64,000 nt of DNA from contig NZ_JAFBDK010000007.1 of assembly GCF_016908195.1 (NCBI RefSeq), positions 62,001 through 126,000 of the forward strand, written 5' to 3'. Positions 35,308-43,682 of this stretch are shown piece after piece. This DNA comes from Jeotgalibacillus terrae. GTDB taxonomy: Bacteria; Bacillota; Bacilli; Bacillales; Jeotgalibacillaceae. Made by a program: the position numbers and the translations under genes. How positions within the stretch are numbered: the first letter of the stretch is position 1; the number at the start of each line of letters is the position of its first letter. Under the pieces are notes generated by a model, which was not told where the DNA came from, ran no database searches, and was given only the letters and a program-made list of their open reading frames with translations.

Positions 35308-36201
35308 CTAGTATTCTACTTTTTCTCTTTTTAATACGAATTGCATAATTAAAACTGTCACTAAAGATAAAATGAGAATGAGTACACCAATTGTTGCACC
35401 GTATCCAAATTGGAAATCCTCGAATGCTTTTTGATATAAGTATGATCCCATAACTTCCGTTTCGTTACCTGGCCCCCCATTAGTCATGATTTGTACAAGT
35501 ACAAATGAACCATTTAATGAAGTGATCACAATATAAATCATTGAGGTTTTGATTTGTGGCCATATTAATGGGACGGTAATTTTCCAAAACTGCTGCCATT
35601 CACTGGCTCCATCAATTTCAGCTGATTCGTATTGGCTTTTTGGGATATTCATAATTCCTCCCATAAGCAATAGCATGAATAATCCAATTCCTGCCCAAAT
35701 TGCCGGTACTACTAAAGATGGTAACGCCCATTCCATTGAACCAAGCCAGGGTCTGGTCCAACTCTCAAGCCCAATGGAGGTTAACAGTCCATTGACAAGA
35801 CCAATATCAGGCTCGTAGATAAATTGCCATAGGATTCCGATTACTACTACTGACATAATGTTTGGAAAGAAAAACACTACTCTGTAAAATGGTGCTTCTT
35901 TTACTTTCAATTGTGTCAAGGCTACAGCAAAAAATAACGATAGAATCATAATGCCAATTACCTTGGTTACAACAAAGAAATAATCATTATAAATTGCCTT
36001 ACCAATAATTTCATCGTTAAACATACGAACATAATTTTCAAATCCAACAAACTCTCTGTTTGCACTCATTCCCGACCAATCAAATAATGATAAATAAATA
36101 CCATTTACCATTGGATAAACTGTAAAAATAACAAACAATAGAAAGGTCGGTAATAAGCAGAACGTCAAAAACAAGTATTTTTGTTTTTTAGACTGGACCA
36201 C
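35308..36201 (-). CDS. Carbohydrate ABC transporter permease (MalF-type)
   Basis: The 297-residue protein has six membrane segments and an EAA-type loop (ESAEIDGASEWQQFWKITVPLI). It is the CUT1 partner of the gene that follows. It starts with GTG at 36201 behind GAGTGAT. A hairpin separates it from the binding-protein gene, which should let the lipoprotein be made in excess. Confidence 0.92.
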   Translation of the reverse strand: MVQSKKQKYLFLTFCLLPTFLLFVIFTVYPMVNGIYLSLFDWSGMSANREFVGFENYVRMFNDEIIGKAIYNDYFFVVTKVIGIMILSLFFAVALTQLKVKEAPFYRVVFFFPNIMSVVVIGILWQFIYEPDIGLVNGLLTSIGLESWTRPWLGSMEWALPSLVVPAIWAGIGLFMLLLMGGIMNIPKSQYESAEIDGASEWQQFWKITVPLIWPQIKTSMIYIVITSLNGSFVLVQIMTNGGPGNETEVMGSYLYQKAFEDFQFGYGATIGVLILILSLVTVLIMQFVLKREKVEY

Positions 36202-36265
36202 ACCATCACTCTTTTCTTTTCAGTATTATTCAGAATACGAAGGTATTTCCCTTATAGATGGAGAG

Positions 36266-36298
36266 AGGAATGCAAAGTCTATACGACTCCGCATTCCT
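36266..36298 (-). promoter_or_regulatory. Intercistronic hairpin between the binding protein and permease genes
   Basis: AGGAATGC and GCATTCCT (with extra pairs inside) form a stem after the binding-protein stop, without a T tract. Such hairpins raise the level of the upstream part of a transcript. Placement fits differential expression of the lipoprotein. Confidence 0.55.
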
Positions 36299-36310
36299 CC
36301 TTTAAGTCAA

Positions 36311-37660
36311 TTATTCTCCTCTTAATTCTCTTGATTTATCTGCCATCGCTTTTACGAATTCTTCAGCAGTAATTTTACCCATCAAAATGTCAACACTGCG
36401 TGCTTTTACTTCATTCGTAATTTCAACAGCAATTTCCATCTCTTCCCCAGTAGGCTGGGCACGGTTATAAATCTCAATTGTTCCCGGATTATTAATTAGA
36501 TCATTGATTCCTTTAAGAAACTCAGGTACATTCTCATTTGCACTCAAATCTACACCTTTAAGGTTCATGATAGCACCTGTTGATTCTGCAAATGCCTGTG
36601 CACGTTCTTCAGAGAACATAAACTCTACAAATGCTTTAGCTGCTTCAGGATTCTCAGCCTCTTTTGCAATTGCTACAGGTCTGATATCCGGCACGAGTGC
36701 CATTGCATCTCCTGAATCATTCATAGGAGTTGGAATAAAACCGTATTTAAAATCTTCCGGTGTATCATTCGCCATTTCATTTGGAAGCCAGAAGCCTACT
36801 GGTATATAAGCTGTTTCATGCATAAGGAAATTCATCTGTGTTTGTGTATGGCTTCGCGCAGCAAATCCTTCATCAATCAGGCCTGCGTCAACAATTTCCT
36901 GTACTTTTTTCATAATTTCCAGTGCTTCATCACTTTCCCACGCTTCTACGACACCATTTGATAAATTATTAAGTAATTCTTCTCCACCAGCTGCAGCAAA
37001 TGCAGGGTTTAAGACTCCCCTTTGGAAATACTGTGGATATTGACCAGTTGTAATGAATGGTTCAATTCCTGCATCGCTTTGGATCGTTTTCATTGATGCT
37101 AACCAGCTGTCAAAGTCTTCCGGGACTTCCCATCCTTCAGCTTCAAACCAGGCACTATCATACCAAGCACCCCATGTATCAAAGACTAGCGGAAGGCTAT
37201 ACACAGCCCCGTCGACTTCCTGAGCCGGAGAAATAAAGCTTTCCATTAATGGGGTATCACCTTCAAACGTTAGATCACTTGCCCAGTCACTAAGGTCCAT
37301 TAACTGTCCATCATTAATCATTTGTGTTTCATTAGCACCGTTACCATCAATATAGACAACATCCGGTGGATCATTTGAGATCCAGCGTGTTTTCATTTCT
37401 TCGTTAATGTTAGGTCCGGAATGTTCAATTACTTCAACATCTGGATACTCCTCTTTAAATGCTTCAATTGTACTCTTCCACCACTCATCACCGTATCCGC
37501 CCACAAAATATTGAACTTCAAGCTCTCCTGAAACCCCGCCTTCAGAATTGCTGTTATCAGCCTGTTCCGAAGATGAGTCGTCTGAAGAACATCCTGCTAA
37601 TGCGATAAGTGATAATGCTGAAACTGATAACAAACTTCTTTTCAACTTTTTGTTATTCAT
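36311..37660 (-). CDS. Sugar ABC transporter substrate-binding lipoprotein
   Basis: The 449-residue protein has a lipoprotein signal with LSLIALAGC, a Ser/Asp/Glu-rich linker, and a family-1 extracellular solute-binding fold (VQYFVGGYGDEWWKSTIEAFKEEYPDVEV, PPDVVYIDGNGANE, FMFSEERAQAFAEST). It should capture the sugar, by context MurNAc or a GlcNAc-MurNAc fragment, outside the membrane. GGGGTGG precedes the ATG. A cre-like CcpA site and a TATAAT box lie upstream. It leads the six-gene operon. Confidence 0.92.
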   Translation of the reverse strand: MNNKKLKRSLLSVSALSLIALAGCSSDDSSSEQADNSNSEGGVSGELEVQYFVGGYGDEWWKSTIEAFKEEYPDVEVIEHSGPNINEEMKTRWISNDPPDVVYIDGNGANETQMINDGQLMDLSDWASDLTFEGDTPLMESFISPAQEVDGAVYSLPLVFDTWGAWYDSAWFEAEGWEVPEDFDSWLASMKTIQSDAGIEPFITTGQYPQYFQRGVLNPAFAAAGGEELLNNLSNGVVEAWESDEALEIMKKVQEIVDAGLIDEGFAARSHTQTQMNFLMHETAYIPVGFWLPNEMANDTPEDFKYGFIPTPMNDSGDAMALVPDIRPVAIAKEAENPEAAKAFVEFMFSEERAQAFAESTGAIMNLKGVDLSANENVPEFLKGINDLINNPGTIEIYNRAQPTGEEMEIAVEITNEVKARSVDILMGKITAEEFVKAMADKSRELRGE

Positions 37661-37681
37661 TTATTTCCACCCCTATTTTTT

Positions 37682-37707
37682 ATTATATTTTAAAAGTAAG
37701 CGCTTTC
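37682..37707 (-). promoter_or_regulatory. Promoter with cre-like CcpA site before the sugar uptake operon
   Basis: GAAAGCGCTTAC (37696-37707, minus strand) matches the catabolite-responsive element pattern, a near palindrome around GCGC. A TATAAT at 37682-37687 (minus strand) lies just downstream. No good -35 is seen, so the cre overlaps where it should be, consistent with carbon-catabolite repression. Confidence 0.55.
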
Positions 37708-37765
37708 TTTTATTGGTATTTTGCAATTACGTTCAGCGTCTTCCCTTCACCCCCGAAAATAAAAT

Positions 37766-37785
37766 TGTGTTTCCAAATAAACACA
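37766..37785 (-). terminator. Terminator of the first RpiR/MurR gene
   Basis: TGTGTTT and AAACACA pair across a six-base loop, followed on the minus strand by ATTTTATTTT. It separates the regulator from the sugar operon. Confidence 0.65.
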
Positions 37786-37817
37786 GTGATTCTGATGAAC
37801 GTATCGCCTTATCAGTA

Positions 37818-38663
37818 TTAATGTTTTTTATTTATAGCTTCTCTGGTCTTATCCAAATAATTAATAGACTGTTCGTAATTTAAGGACGCAATGCCTATAA
37901 AGAGAATATCAATTACACTTAATTGGGCAATTCTTGATGCTGTTGCTCCGCTTCGAATGCTTGCTTCTATTGGAGAAACAAACAAATTAACAGATGCTCT
38001 TTTCTGTACAGTGTTAGTACCGTATGCTGTTAATGAAATAATATTTACTTTATTCTTCTCAGCCAGTTTTAATGTATTGACGATCTCTTTTGTCTCTCCG
38101 GAATAAGATATAGCAATGACTACGTCTTGTTCATCCAGATGAACAGCTGATGTAAGCTGAGAATGACTATCTGTAAGAGCCTCACACCACTTATTGATTC
38201 TTCTGAGCTTTTGTTCAAAATCCAATGCGACAATAGCGGATGCCCCTACACCAATAACTACTACTTTTCTCGCATCTGCAATTAAATCAACGGCTGCTTT
38301 AATTGTTTTTTCATCCATCAAGTTCAGTGTACTTTTTATTGAATGAAGGTTATTATTTGCTACCGACTGAATGATATCTGTCAAACTGGTGTTTGCTGAA
38401 ATGTCTCTGTACCTCTCTTCAGCATCATTGTGACTGCTCAGCGAAGCCGAAATACTCAGTTTTAATTCCTTAAAACCATTAATATGCAAAGAGCGGCACA
38501 TTCTAATGATAGTCGCTTCACTTGTACTAACATTTTTTGCTAACATTGCGATTGGCATATCCAATACAAGTTGTGGATGATCAAGAATGTATTGAGCAAC
38601 TTTTTTCTCAGACGGTTTTAGTGAAGACAAACCTTGTTTTAGCCTTTCAAGACCATTTACCAT
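37818..38663 (-). CDS. RpiR/MurR-family transcriptional regulator (sugar operon)
   Basis: The 281-residue protein has the N-terminal RpiR helix-turn-helix (LSSLKPSEKKVAQYILDHP, MLAKNVSTSEATIIRMCRSLHINGF) and a C-terminal SIS domain (VVVIGVGASAIVALDFEQKLRRI, VISYSGETKEI) that binds a phosphosugar. MurR-type regulators sense MurNAc-6-P. ATG at 38663 has GGGAGGTAAC upstream. Twin palindromes TGTAGCTTAACTACA/T directly upstream are likely its operator, implying autoregulation. It lies between the sugar import operon and glcF. Confidence 0.88.
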   Translation of the reverse strand: MVNGLERLKQGLSSLKPSEKKVAQYILDHPQLVLDMPIAMLAKNVSTSEATIIRMCRSLHINGFKELKLSISASLSSHNDAEERYRDISANTSLTDIIQSVANNNLHSIKSTLNLMDEKTIKAAVDLIADARKVVVIGVGASAIVALDFEQKLRRINKWCEALTDSHSQLTSAVHLDEQDVVIAISYSGETKEIVNTLKLAEKNKVNIISLTAYGTNTVQKRASVNLFVSPIEASIRSGATASRIAQLSVIDILFIGIASLNYEQSINYLDKTREAINKKH

Positions 38664-38683
38664 GTTACCTCCCAAACAGAAAA

Positions 38684-38731
38684 TGTAGCTTAACTACTAA
38701 TTTTATTTACTTTATATGTAGCTTAACTACA
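38684..38731. promoter_or_regulatory. Twin palindromic operator before the RpiR/MurR gene
   Basis: TGTAGCTTAACTACT (38684-38698) and the perfect palindrome TGTAGCTTAACTACA (38717-38731) are spaced 33 bases centre to centre, about three helical turns. They lie 20 to 70 bases upstream of the regulator start. Confidence 0.7.
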
Positions 38732-38789
38732 TTTTATGCAAGCACATTTGCAATGTCAATCATTTTTTTAATTTTCTAAATCTTATCTC

Positions 38790-40079
38790 TCAATCATTAT
38801 TTAGATAATCCGCCAAATGCACAGCCTCCACCTGACCACTCAGTCCCGCTCGTTCAATCCCAAGCTTCATCTGCAGCAGACAGCCCGGATTCGCTGTGAC
38901 AATCACGCCTGGTGCCGCTTCTTTTACGTTTTTCATCTTATCATCGAGGATCTGCATGCTCATTTCAGGTTGCACGAGATTGTAGACACCCGCTGAGCCG
39001 CAGCAGCCGTCTGCGTTTTTCATCTCCACATAATCAGCACCTTCGACCATCTGGATCAGCTGGCGCGGTTCGTGGTGTACGCCCATTCCGTTTCGAAGGT
39101 GACATGAATCCTGATAAGTAACGCGATGCTGACGCTTTTTAAAGCGGATGCGCTCATCAAAGCCATGCTGAATGAGAATGCTTGAGAAGTCGCGGATCTT
39201 TGCCTTGAATCTGGCAGCACGTTCACGCCACTCCATGTCCTGAGACAGGAGGTGATCGTAACCCGCAAGATACGCGCCACACCCTCCGGCGTTCAACACG
39301 ATATAATCTGCTTCCATTCCTTCAAATGCTTCAATATTCCGCTTTGCCATTTCAATCGCTTTTTCTTTTTCACCGGCATGTCCGTGCAATGCACCACAGC
39401 AGCCCTGGCCTTCAGGTATGACAATGTCACAGCCTGCTGACCGCAGGAGTCTGATCGTGTTCTGATTTGTCTCCTGAAACATGGTGTCCATCAGGCAACC
39501 TTGAAAGAATGCGACTGTCGCTTTCTTTTCACCTGTTGCAAGGAGGCGCTTTCTATCAGTACGTGTTCTTTTCGGAATTGCTGGCAGCACCTTTTCCATC
39601 TCCCGCATCGATTCAGGAAACAGCTTTAAAAAGCCGATTTTCCGTATCCCTTTTTGCAGACCTGACGTCTGATAGAAGCGGACCAGACCAACTGCTCTAT
39701 TCATCTGTTCGTTTTTTGGGAACAGCTCATTTAATACCGTTCTGCGAACAACCTTCTCTTTCACAGAAGGTTTCTTATAGTCCTGAATAATCGTCCTGGC
39801 CTCTTCAAGCAGATGACCGTACTGGACGCCTGCAGGACAGACCGGTTCACATGCACGGCAGCCGAGACAGACATCAAGTGAGTTCGTCATCTCATCTGTC
39901 AGTGGCGTCAGACCATCGTGTACAGCCTTCATCATGGCAATACGTCCGCGCGGGGAGTGAACCTCATCTCCACCGGTCTGTATATAAGTCGGACAGCTGG
40001 GCAGACAGAAGCCGCAGCGCATACAGTTCATCAGTTCGCCTTCATCCATCCGTTCTGTAAAAGCCTGTTCTACTGTCAT
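38790..40079 (-). CDS. glcF: Glycolate/D-lactate oxidase iron-sulfur subunit
   Basis: The 429-residue protein has two [4Fe-4S] ferredoxin motifs (CMRCGFCLPSCP at about 19-30 and CLGCRACEPVCP) and two CCG domains (QGCCGALHG; DGCCGSAG) as in GlcF and LutA-like electron-transfer proteins. It passes electrons from GlcD to the membrane quinone pool. Its ATG overlaps the glcD stop by four bases. In this cluster the released D-lactate from MurQ is the likely substrate, although the family name is glycolate oxidase. Confidence 0.92.
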   Translation of the reverse strand: MTVEQAFTERMDEGELMNCMRCGFCLPSCPTYIQTGGDEVHSPRGRIAMMKAVHDGLTPLTDEMTNSLDVCLGCRACEPVCPAGVQYGHLLEEARTIIQDYKKPSVKEKVVRRTVLNELFPKNEQMNRAVGLVRFYQTSGLQKGIRKIGFLKLFPESMREMEKVLPAIPKRTRTDRKRLLATGEKKATVAFFQGCLMDTMFQETNQNTIRLLRSAGCDIVIPEGQGCCGALHGHAGEKEKAIEMAKRNIEAFEGMEADYIVLNAGGCGAYLAGYDHLLSQDMEWRERAARFKAKIRDFSSILIQHGFDERIRFKKRQHRVTYQDSCHLRNGMGVHHEPRQLIQMVEGADYVEMKNADGCCGSAGVYNLVQPEMSMQILDDKMKNVKEAAPGVIVTANPGCLLQMKLGIERAGLSGQVEAVHLADYLNND

Positions 40080-41482
40080 CTGCCAACCACCACACGTTTC
40101 TTTTCTGACTTGCCGAATATTTTGTTCGGGTTCATGATATTATCCGGATCGAGTGACTGCTTGATTAGCTTCATGACGTTGATCCCTGATGCACCAAGCT
40201 TCCACTCCAGATACGGAGCCTTCATCTCACCGACTCCGTGCTCTCCTGTGATTGTTCCGCCCAGGCGGATTGCCTCTTTGAAAATTTCTTCGAATGCCGC
40301 TTCCACGCGGTGCATTTCTTCAGTGTTACGCGCATCTGTAATACACGTCGGATGCAGATTCCCATCACCAGCATGACCGAACGTACAGATCGTCACCTGA
40401 TGCTTTGCGGCAATCTTCGTAATTGCCTCCACCATTTCAGCTACTTTTGACCGCGGTACAGTTGCATCTTCTAAAATAGTAGTCGGTTTCAGTCTTGCAA
40501 GAGCAGAGAGCGCTGAACGTCTCGCTGTCATCAGATTGTTAGCTTCTTCAGCGGTTTTCGCAAGCTCAACTGAAAAAGCCCCCTGCTTCTCACAGATTTC
40601 CTTCATCAGCTTCATCTCATCATTCACAGCAGCCTCCGCCCCGTCCTGCTCGATCAACAGAATAGCTTCCGCTTCAAGCGGCAGTCCGACTTTTGCAAAG
40701 TCCTCCACTGCACGGATCGTCGCACGGTCCATGAATTCAAGTGTAGCTGGAATGATCCGGTTCTCTATAATCGCAGACACTGCTTCAGCAGCCTGATCCA
40801 TCGCTGCAAACTGCGCAAGCATCGTCTTTTTCGATGACGGCATTGGAATCAGCTTCAGTGTCGCTTCCGTAATGACACCAAGCGTACCTTCAGCTCCTGT
40901 CAGCAGCTTTGTCAGATCATAGCCCGCCACGTCTTTCGCCAGTTTACCGCCCGTTTTGATGACAGAACCATCCGGCATCACTGCTTCAAGACCAAGCACA
41001 TAGTCCTTTGTCACACCGTACTTTAATCCGCGTAAACCGCCTGAATTCTCACTGATGTTCCCGCCAATTGTTGAAATTTTCATAGATGATGGATCAGGCG
41101 GATAAAACAGACCGCGCATTTCCACTGCATCAATCAGGTCCTTGGTGATGACACCAGGCTGCACTGTCACTGTCAGATTTTCTTCATCAATTTCAAGAAT
41201 CTGATTCATCCGGTTGAACAGCAGCACAACCCCACCCGCAGTCGGCGTCGTTCCTGCACTTAAGTTCGTTCCGGACCCGCGCGGCACAATCGGAATGCCT
41301 TCTGACCTGCAAAATCTCACAATCTCAGACACTTCCTCTGCAGACCCGGGCGACACAACCGCATCCGGCATGGCCTGAAATCCGGGGGTGCCGTCATAGG
41401 AATAGGCTAGGAGATCGGCTTGTGAAGCACGGGCGTGACCATTTGTGATCCCTTTCAAGGTCTTTAATAATCGATCATTCAT
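40076..41482 (-). CDS. glcD: Glycolate/D-lactate oxidase FAD-binding subunit
   Basis: The 468-residue protein has the FAD-binding PCMH domain (VPRGSGTNLSAGTTP, PPDPSSMKISTIGGNISENSGGLRGLKYG) and a C-terminal FAD-linked oxidase domain (HAGDGNLHPT, GEHGVGEMK). This is the GlcD/D-lactate dehydrogenase family, which oxidises D-2-hydroxy acids to 2-oxo acids. GAGGTGAGA precedes the ATG. It follows an RpiR regulator by 31 bases and overlaps glcF, so the three form an operon. Context favours D-lactate over glycolate. Confidence 0.93.
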   Translation of the reverse strand: MNDRLLKTLKGITNGHARASQADLLAYSYDGTPGFQAMPDAVVSPGSAEEVSEIVRFCRSEGIPIVPRGSGTNLSAGTTPTAGGVVLLFNRMNQILEIDEENLTVTVQPGVITKDLIDAVEMRGLFYPPDPSSMKISTIGGNISENSGGLRGLKYGVTKDYVLGLEAVMPDGSVIKTGGKLAKDVAGYDLTKLLTGAEGTLGVITEATLKLIPMPSSKKTMLAQFAAMDQAAEAVSAIIENRIIPATLEFMDRATIRAVEDFAKVGLPLEAEAILLIEQDGAEAAVNDEMKLMKEICEKQGAFSVELAKTAEEANNLMTARRSALSALARLKPTTILEDATVPRSKVAEMVEAITKIAAKHQVTICTFGHAGDGNLHPTCITDARNTEEMHRVEAAFEEIFKEAIRLGGTITGEHGVGEMKAPYLEWKLGASGINVMKLIKQSLDPDNIMNPNKIFGKSEKKRVVVGR

Positions 41483-41513
41483 TTTAATCTCACCTCTTTT
41501 TTCAAATTACAAT

Positions 41514-42374
41514 CTATTTGTCCTTCCTAAGAAATGATATAGAGTCTCTAGTTTCGTCAATTTGTTTCATTGTATTTTCATATTCTCTTGATGCAATGCA
41601 CATGAGTAAGATATCAATAACATGAAGTTGTGCCATTCTGGATGAAGTAGCACCACTACGCAGTGTCGCTTCACCGGTTGGTGATATAAAAAGTTGAATA
41701 TCAGCCTGTTCACTTACAAGAGACCGTCCATACTTTGTGATCCCAATCGTTTGTACACCTTTACTATGTGCCAACTCCAGTAGTCGGGCTACTTCAGGCG
41801 TATTACCTGAAAAAGATATTCCAACTACCACATCATTAACTCCTTTATTTGCAATTAAAGTCGCAGCCATATGTGTATCTGAAAAAGCATGTACTTCTTT
41901 ACCTATCCGCATGAACTTTTGCTCTGCATCCTTTGCCGCAATATATGATCCTCCAAAACCCAGAAAGATAATAGATTTAGCCTTACTTAGTACTTCTACA
42001 GCTTGATTAATCTCTTTTACACTTAAAATATCTACTGTTTCTCTTAACATACGTATGGTATTTTGTGTGACCTTACTAACAATGTTTTTAACTTCCTCTT
42101 TGGGATTAATATCTCTGTAAGACTCTTTATTATCTTCCTTCAGATCCCCGGCAACACGGATTTTCAATTCCTGAAACCCAGAGAATCCCACAGATTTACA
42201 CAGTCTTATCACCGCTGCACTGCTGGTTCCACTTTTTTCACCGAGCTTTGCAGCAGTGAGCTGAACTGCTTCCTCAGGATGCGAAAGAATATATTGAGCG
42301 ATTTTACTTTCCGATTTCGGTAATTTACCTGCCATTTCAGAAAGTATAATGATCCCTCCCTTGATTTCTCCCAT
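41514..42374 (-). CDS. Second RpiR/MurR-family transcriptional regulator
   Basis: The 286-residue protein has the RpiR HTH (LPKSESKIAQYILSHPEE, KLGEKSGTSSAAVIRLCKSVGFSGFQELK) and a SIS domain (IIFLGFGGSYIAAKDAEQKFMRIG, GISFSGNTPE). It shares the plan of the regulator at 37818 but differs in sequence, so the two probably sense different sugar phosphates. ATG at 42374 with GAGG upstream is preferred to GTG four codons earlier. It is divergent from nagAB, shares a palindromic intergenic region with them, and is co-directional with glcDF. Confidence 0.88.
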   Translation of the reverse strand: MGEIKGGIIILSEMAGKLPKSESKIAQYILSHPEEAVQLTAAKLGEKSGTSSAAVIRLCKSVGFSGFQELKIRVAGDLKEDNKESYRDINPKEEVKNIVSKVTQNTIRMLRETVDILSVKEINQAVEVLSKAKSIIFLGFGGSYIAAKDAEQKFMRIGKEVHAFSDTHMAATLIANKGVNDVVVGISFSGNTPEVARLLELAHSKGVQTIGITKYGRSLVSEQADIQLFISPTGEATLRSGATSSRMAQLHVIDILLMCIASREYENTMKQIDETRDSISFLRKDK

Positions 42375-42433
42375 ACTCGTCCTCACTTTCTATGTTATAA
42401 ATCTTTCTATTTCATCTCAGCTTATCTATATTC

Positions 42434-42462
42434 ATTTTAAAAATCAATTGAATTTTTAAAAT
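42434..42462. promoter_or_regulatory. Palindromic operator between the second RpiR gene and nagA
   Basis: ATTTTAAAAAT and ATTTTTAAAAT form a perfect 11-base inverted repeat around CAATTGA. It stands between divergent genes, 60 to 90 bases from each start, a good place for a shared repressor site. Confidence 0.55.
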
Positions 42463-42524
42463 ATTATTTCATTATTTTTTGTATCATTATATACTGTGTA
42501 TAAATATGACTCGGGAGTGCTATT

Positions 42525-43682
42525 ATGACCAACCACCTAGTGATTGAGTACTTTACTAATAATGACAAAAAGAATATTTTCATTTCTGCTGGCAAAATCA
42601 TATCTATATCTGAATCCCCTGAAGAGCAAACCGCCATCTCAATCCCCCCAACCCACCATCTCCTCCCCGGATTCATCGACCCCCACATCCACGGGGCGGC
42701 CGGGGCTGATGTGATGGATGCGACGCCTGAGGCACTTCAGACAATGGCGGATGCGCTGGTAAAAGAGGGTGTGACTTCTTTTCTGGCTACAACGATGACG
42801 CAGACTGAAGATGCTGTGATGAAGGCGCTTCGGAATACAGCCGAATTTATGGGTCAGCAAACGTCAGGTGCTGAGGTGATTGGTGTTCACCTGGAAGGAC
42901 CGTTTCTCTCACCCGAAAAAGCCGGGGCTCAGGATCCCGAGTTGATGATTGCACCTGATCCTAAATTATTCCAGGCTTTTCAGGAAGCGTGCGGCGGTGC
43001 AATTAAAGTAGTGACCGCTGCACCTGAAAGGGAGAATGGCTTTCATTTTACAAAAGGAGTGTCAGACAGCGGTGTGACGGTTTCTGTCGGGCATTCAGAT
43101 GCTTCGTATGAAGAGCTGAAGCAGGCGGTTGCTGCAGGTGCGTCTCAGGTAACGCATCTGTATAACCAAATGAGTCCGTTTCATCACCGGGACCCTGGTA
43201 TCGCTGGCGGTGCGCTGACAGAAAGAGGATTAAAGGCTGAAATCATTGCGGATTTTGTACATAGTCACCCTGAGGCGGTGAGGCTTGCCTGGAACGAAAA
43301 AGGTGCTGACGGTCTGATGCTGATTACGGATGCGATGCGTGCGAAGGGTCTGTCTGACGGGAAGTATGATCTTGGCGGCCAGCAGGTAACCGTGGAAGGA
43401 ACTGAAGCACGGCTGGCTGACGGAACGCTTGCCGGCAGTGTACTGACGATGGAGCATGCGGTTAAAAATATGATGTCTATTACAGACATCACGATTGATG
43501 ACCTTGCAAAAATCACATCAGGGAATGCAGCGCGCCAGCTTGGGGTATGGGATCGTAAAGGCAGTATTGAACCTGGAAAGGACGCGGACTTTGTTGTACT
43601 TGATGCATCCTTCGACGTGGTACTGACGATCTGCCGCGGTGAAGTTGTCTATCAGAAGGAGGGATTGTCATGGATGTTGTGA
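42525..43682 (+). CDS. nagA: N-acetylglucosamine-6-phosphate deacetylase
   Basis: The 385-residue amidohydrolase has LLPGFIDPHIHGAAGADVMDA (metal site), HLEGPFLSPEKAGAQ, VTHLYNQMSP and SVGHSDASYEE with LITDAMRAKG, the NagA active-site blocks. It deacetylates GlcNAc-6-P to GlcN-6-P in the cytoplasm. GGGAG lies eight bases before the ATG. The stop overlaps the nagB start, so the two are coupled. The 5' part, about residues 20-45, uses more C-rich codons, without evident consequence. Confidence 0.95.
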   Translation: MTNHLVIEYFTNNDKKNIFISAGKIISISESPEEQTAISIPPTHHLLPGFIDPHIHGAAGADVMDATPEALQTMADALVKEGVTSFLATTMTQTEDAVMKALRNTAEFMGQQTSGAEVIGVHLEGPFLSPEKAGAQDPELMIAPDPKLFQAFQEACGGAIKVVTAAPERENGFHFTKGVSDSGVTVSVGHSDASYEELKQAVAAGASQVTHLYNQMSPFHHRDPGIAGGALTERGLKAEIIADFVHSHPEAVRLAWNEKGADGLMLITDAMRAKGLSDGKYDLGGQQVTVEGTEARLADGTLAGSVLTMEHAVKNMMSITDITIDDLAKITSGNAARQLGVWDRKGSIEPGKDADFVVLDASFDVVLTICRGEVVYQKEGLSWML

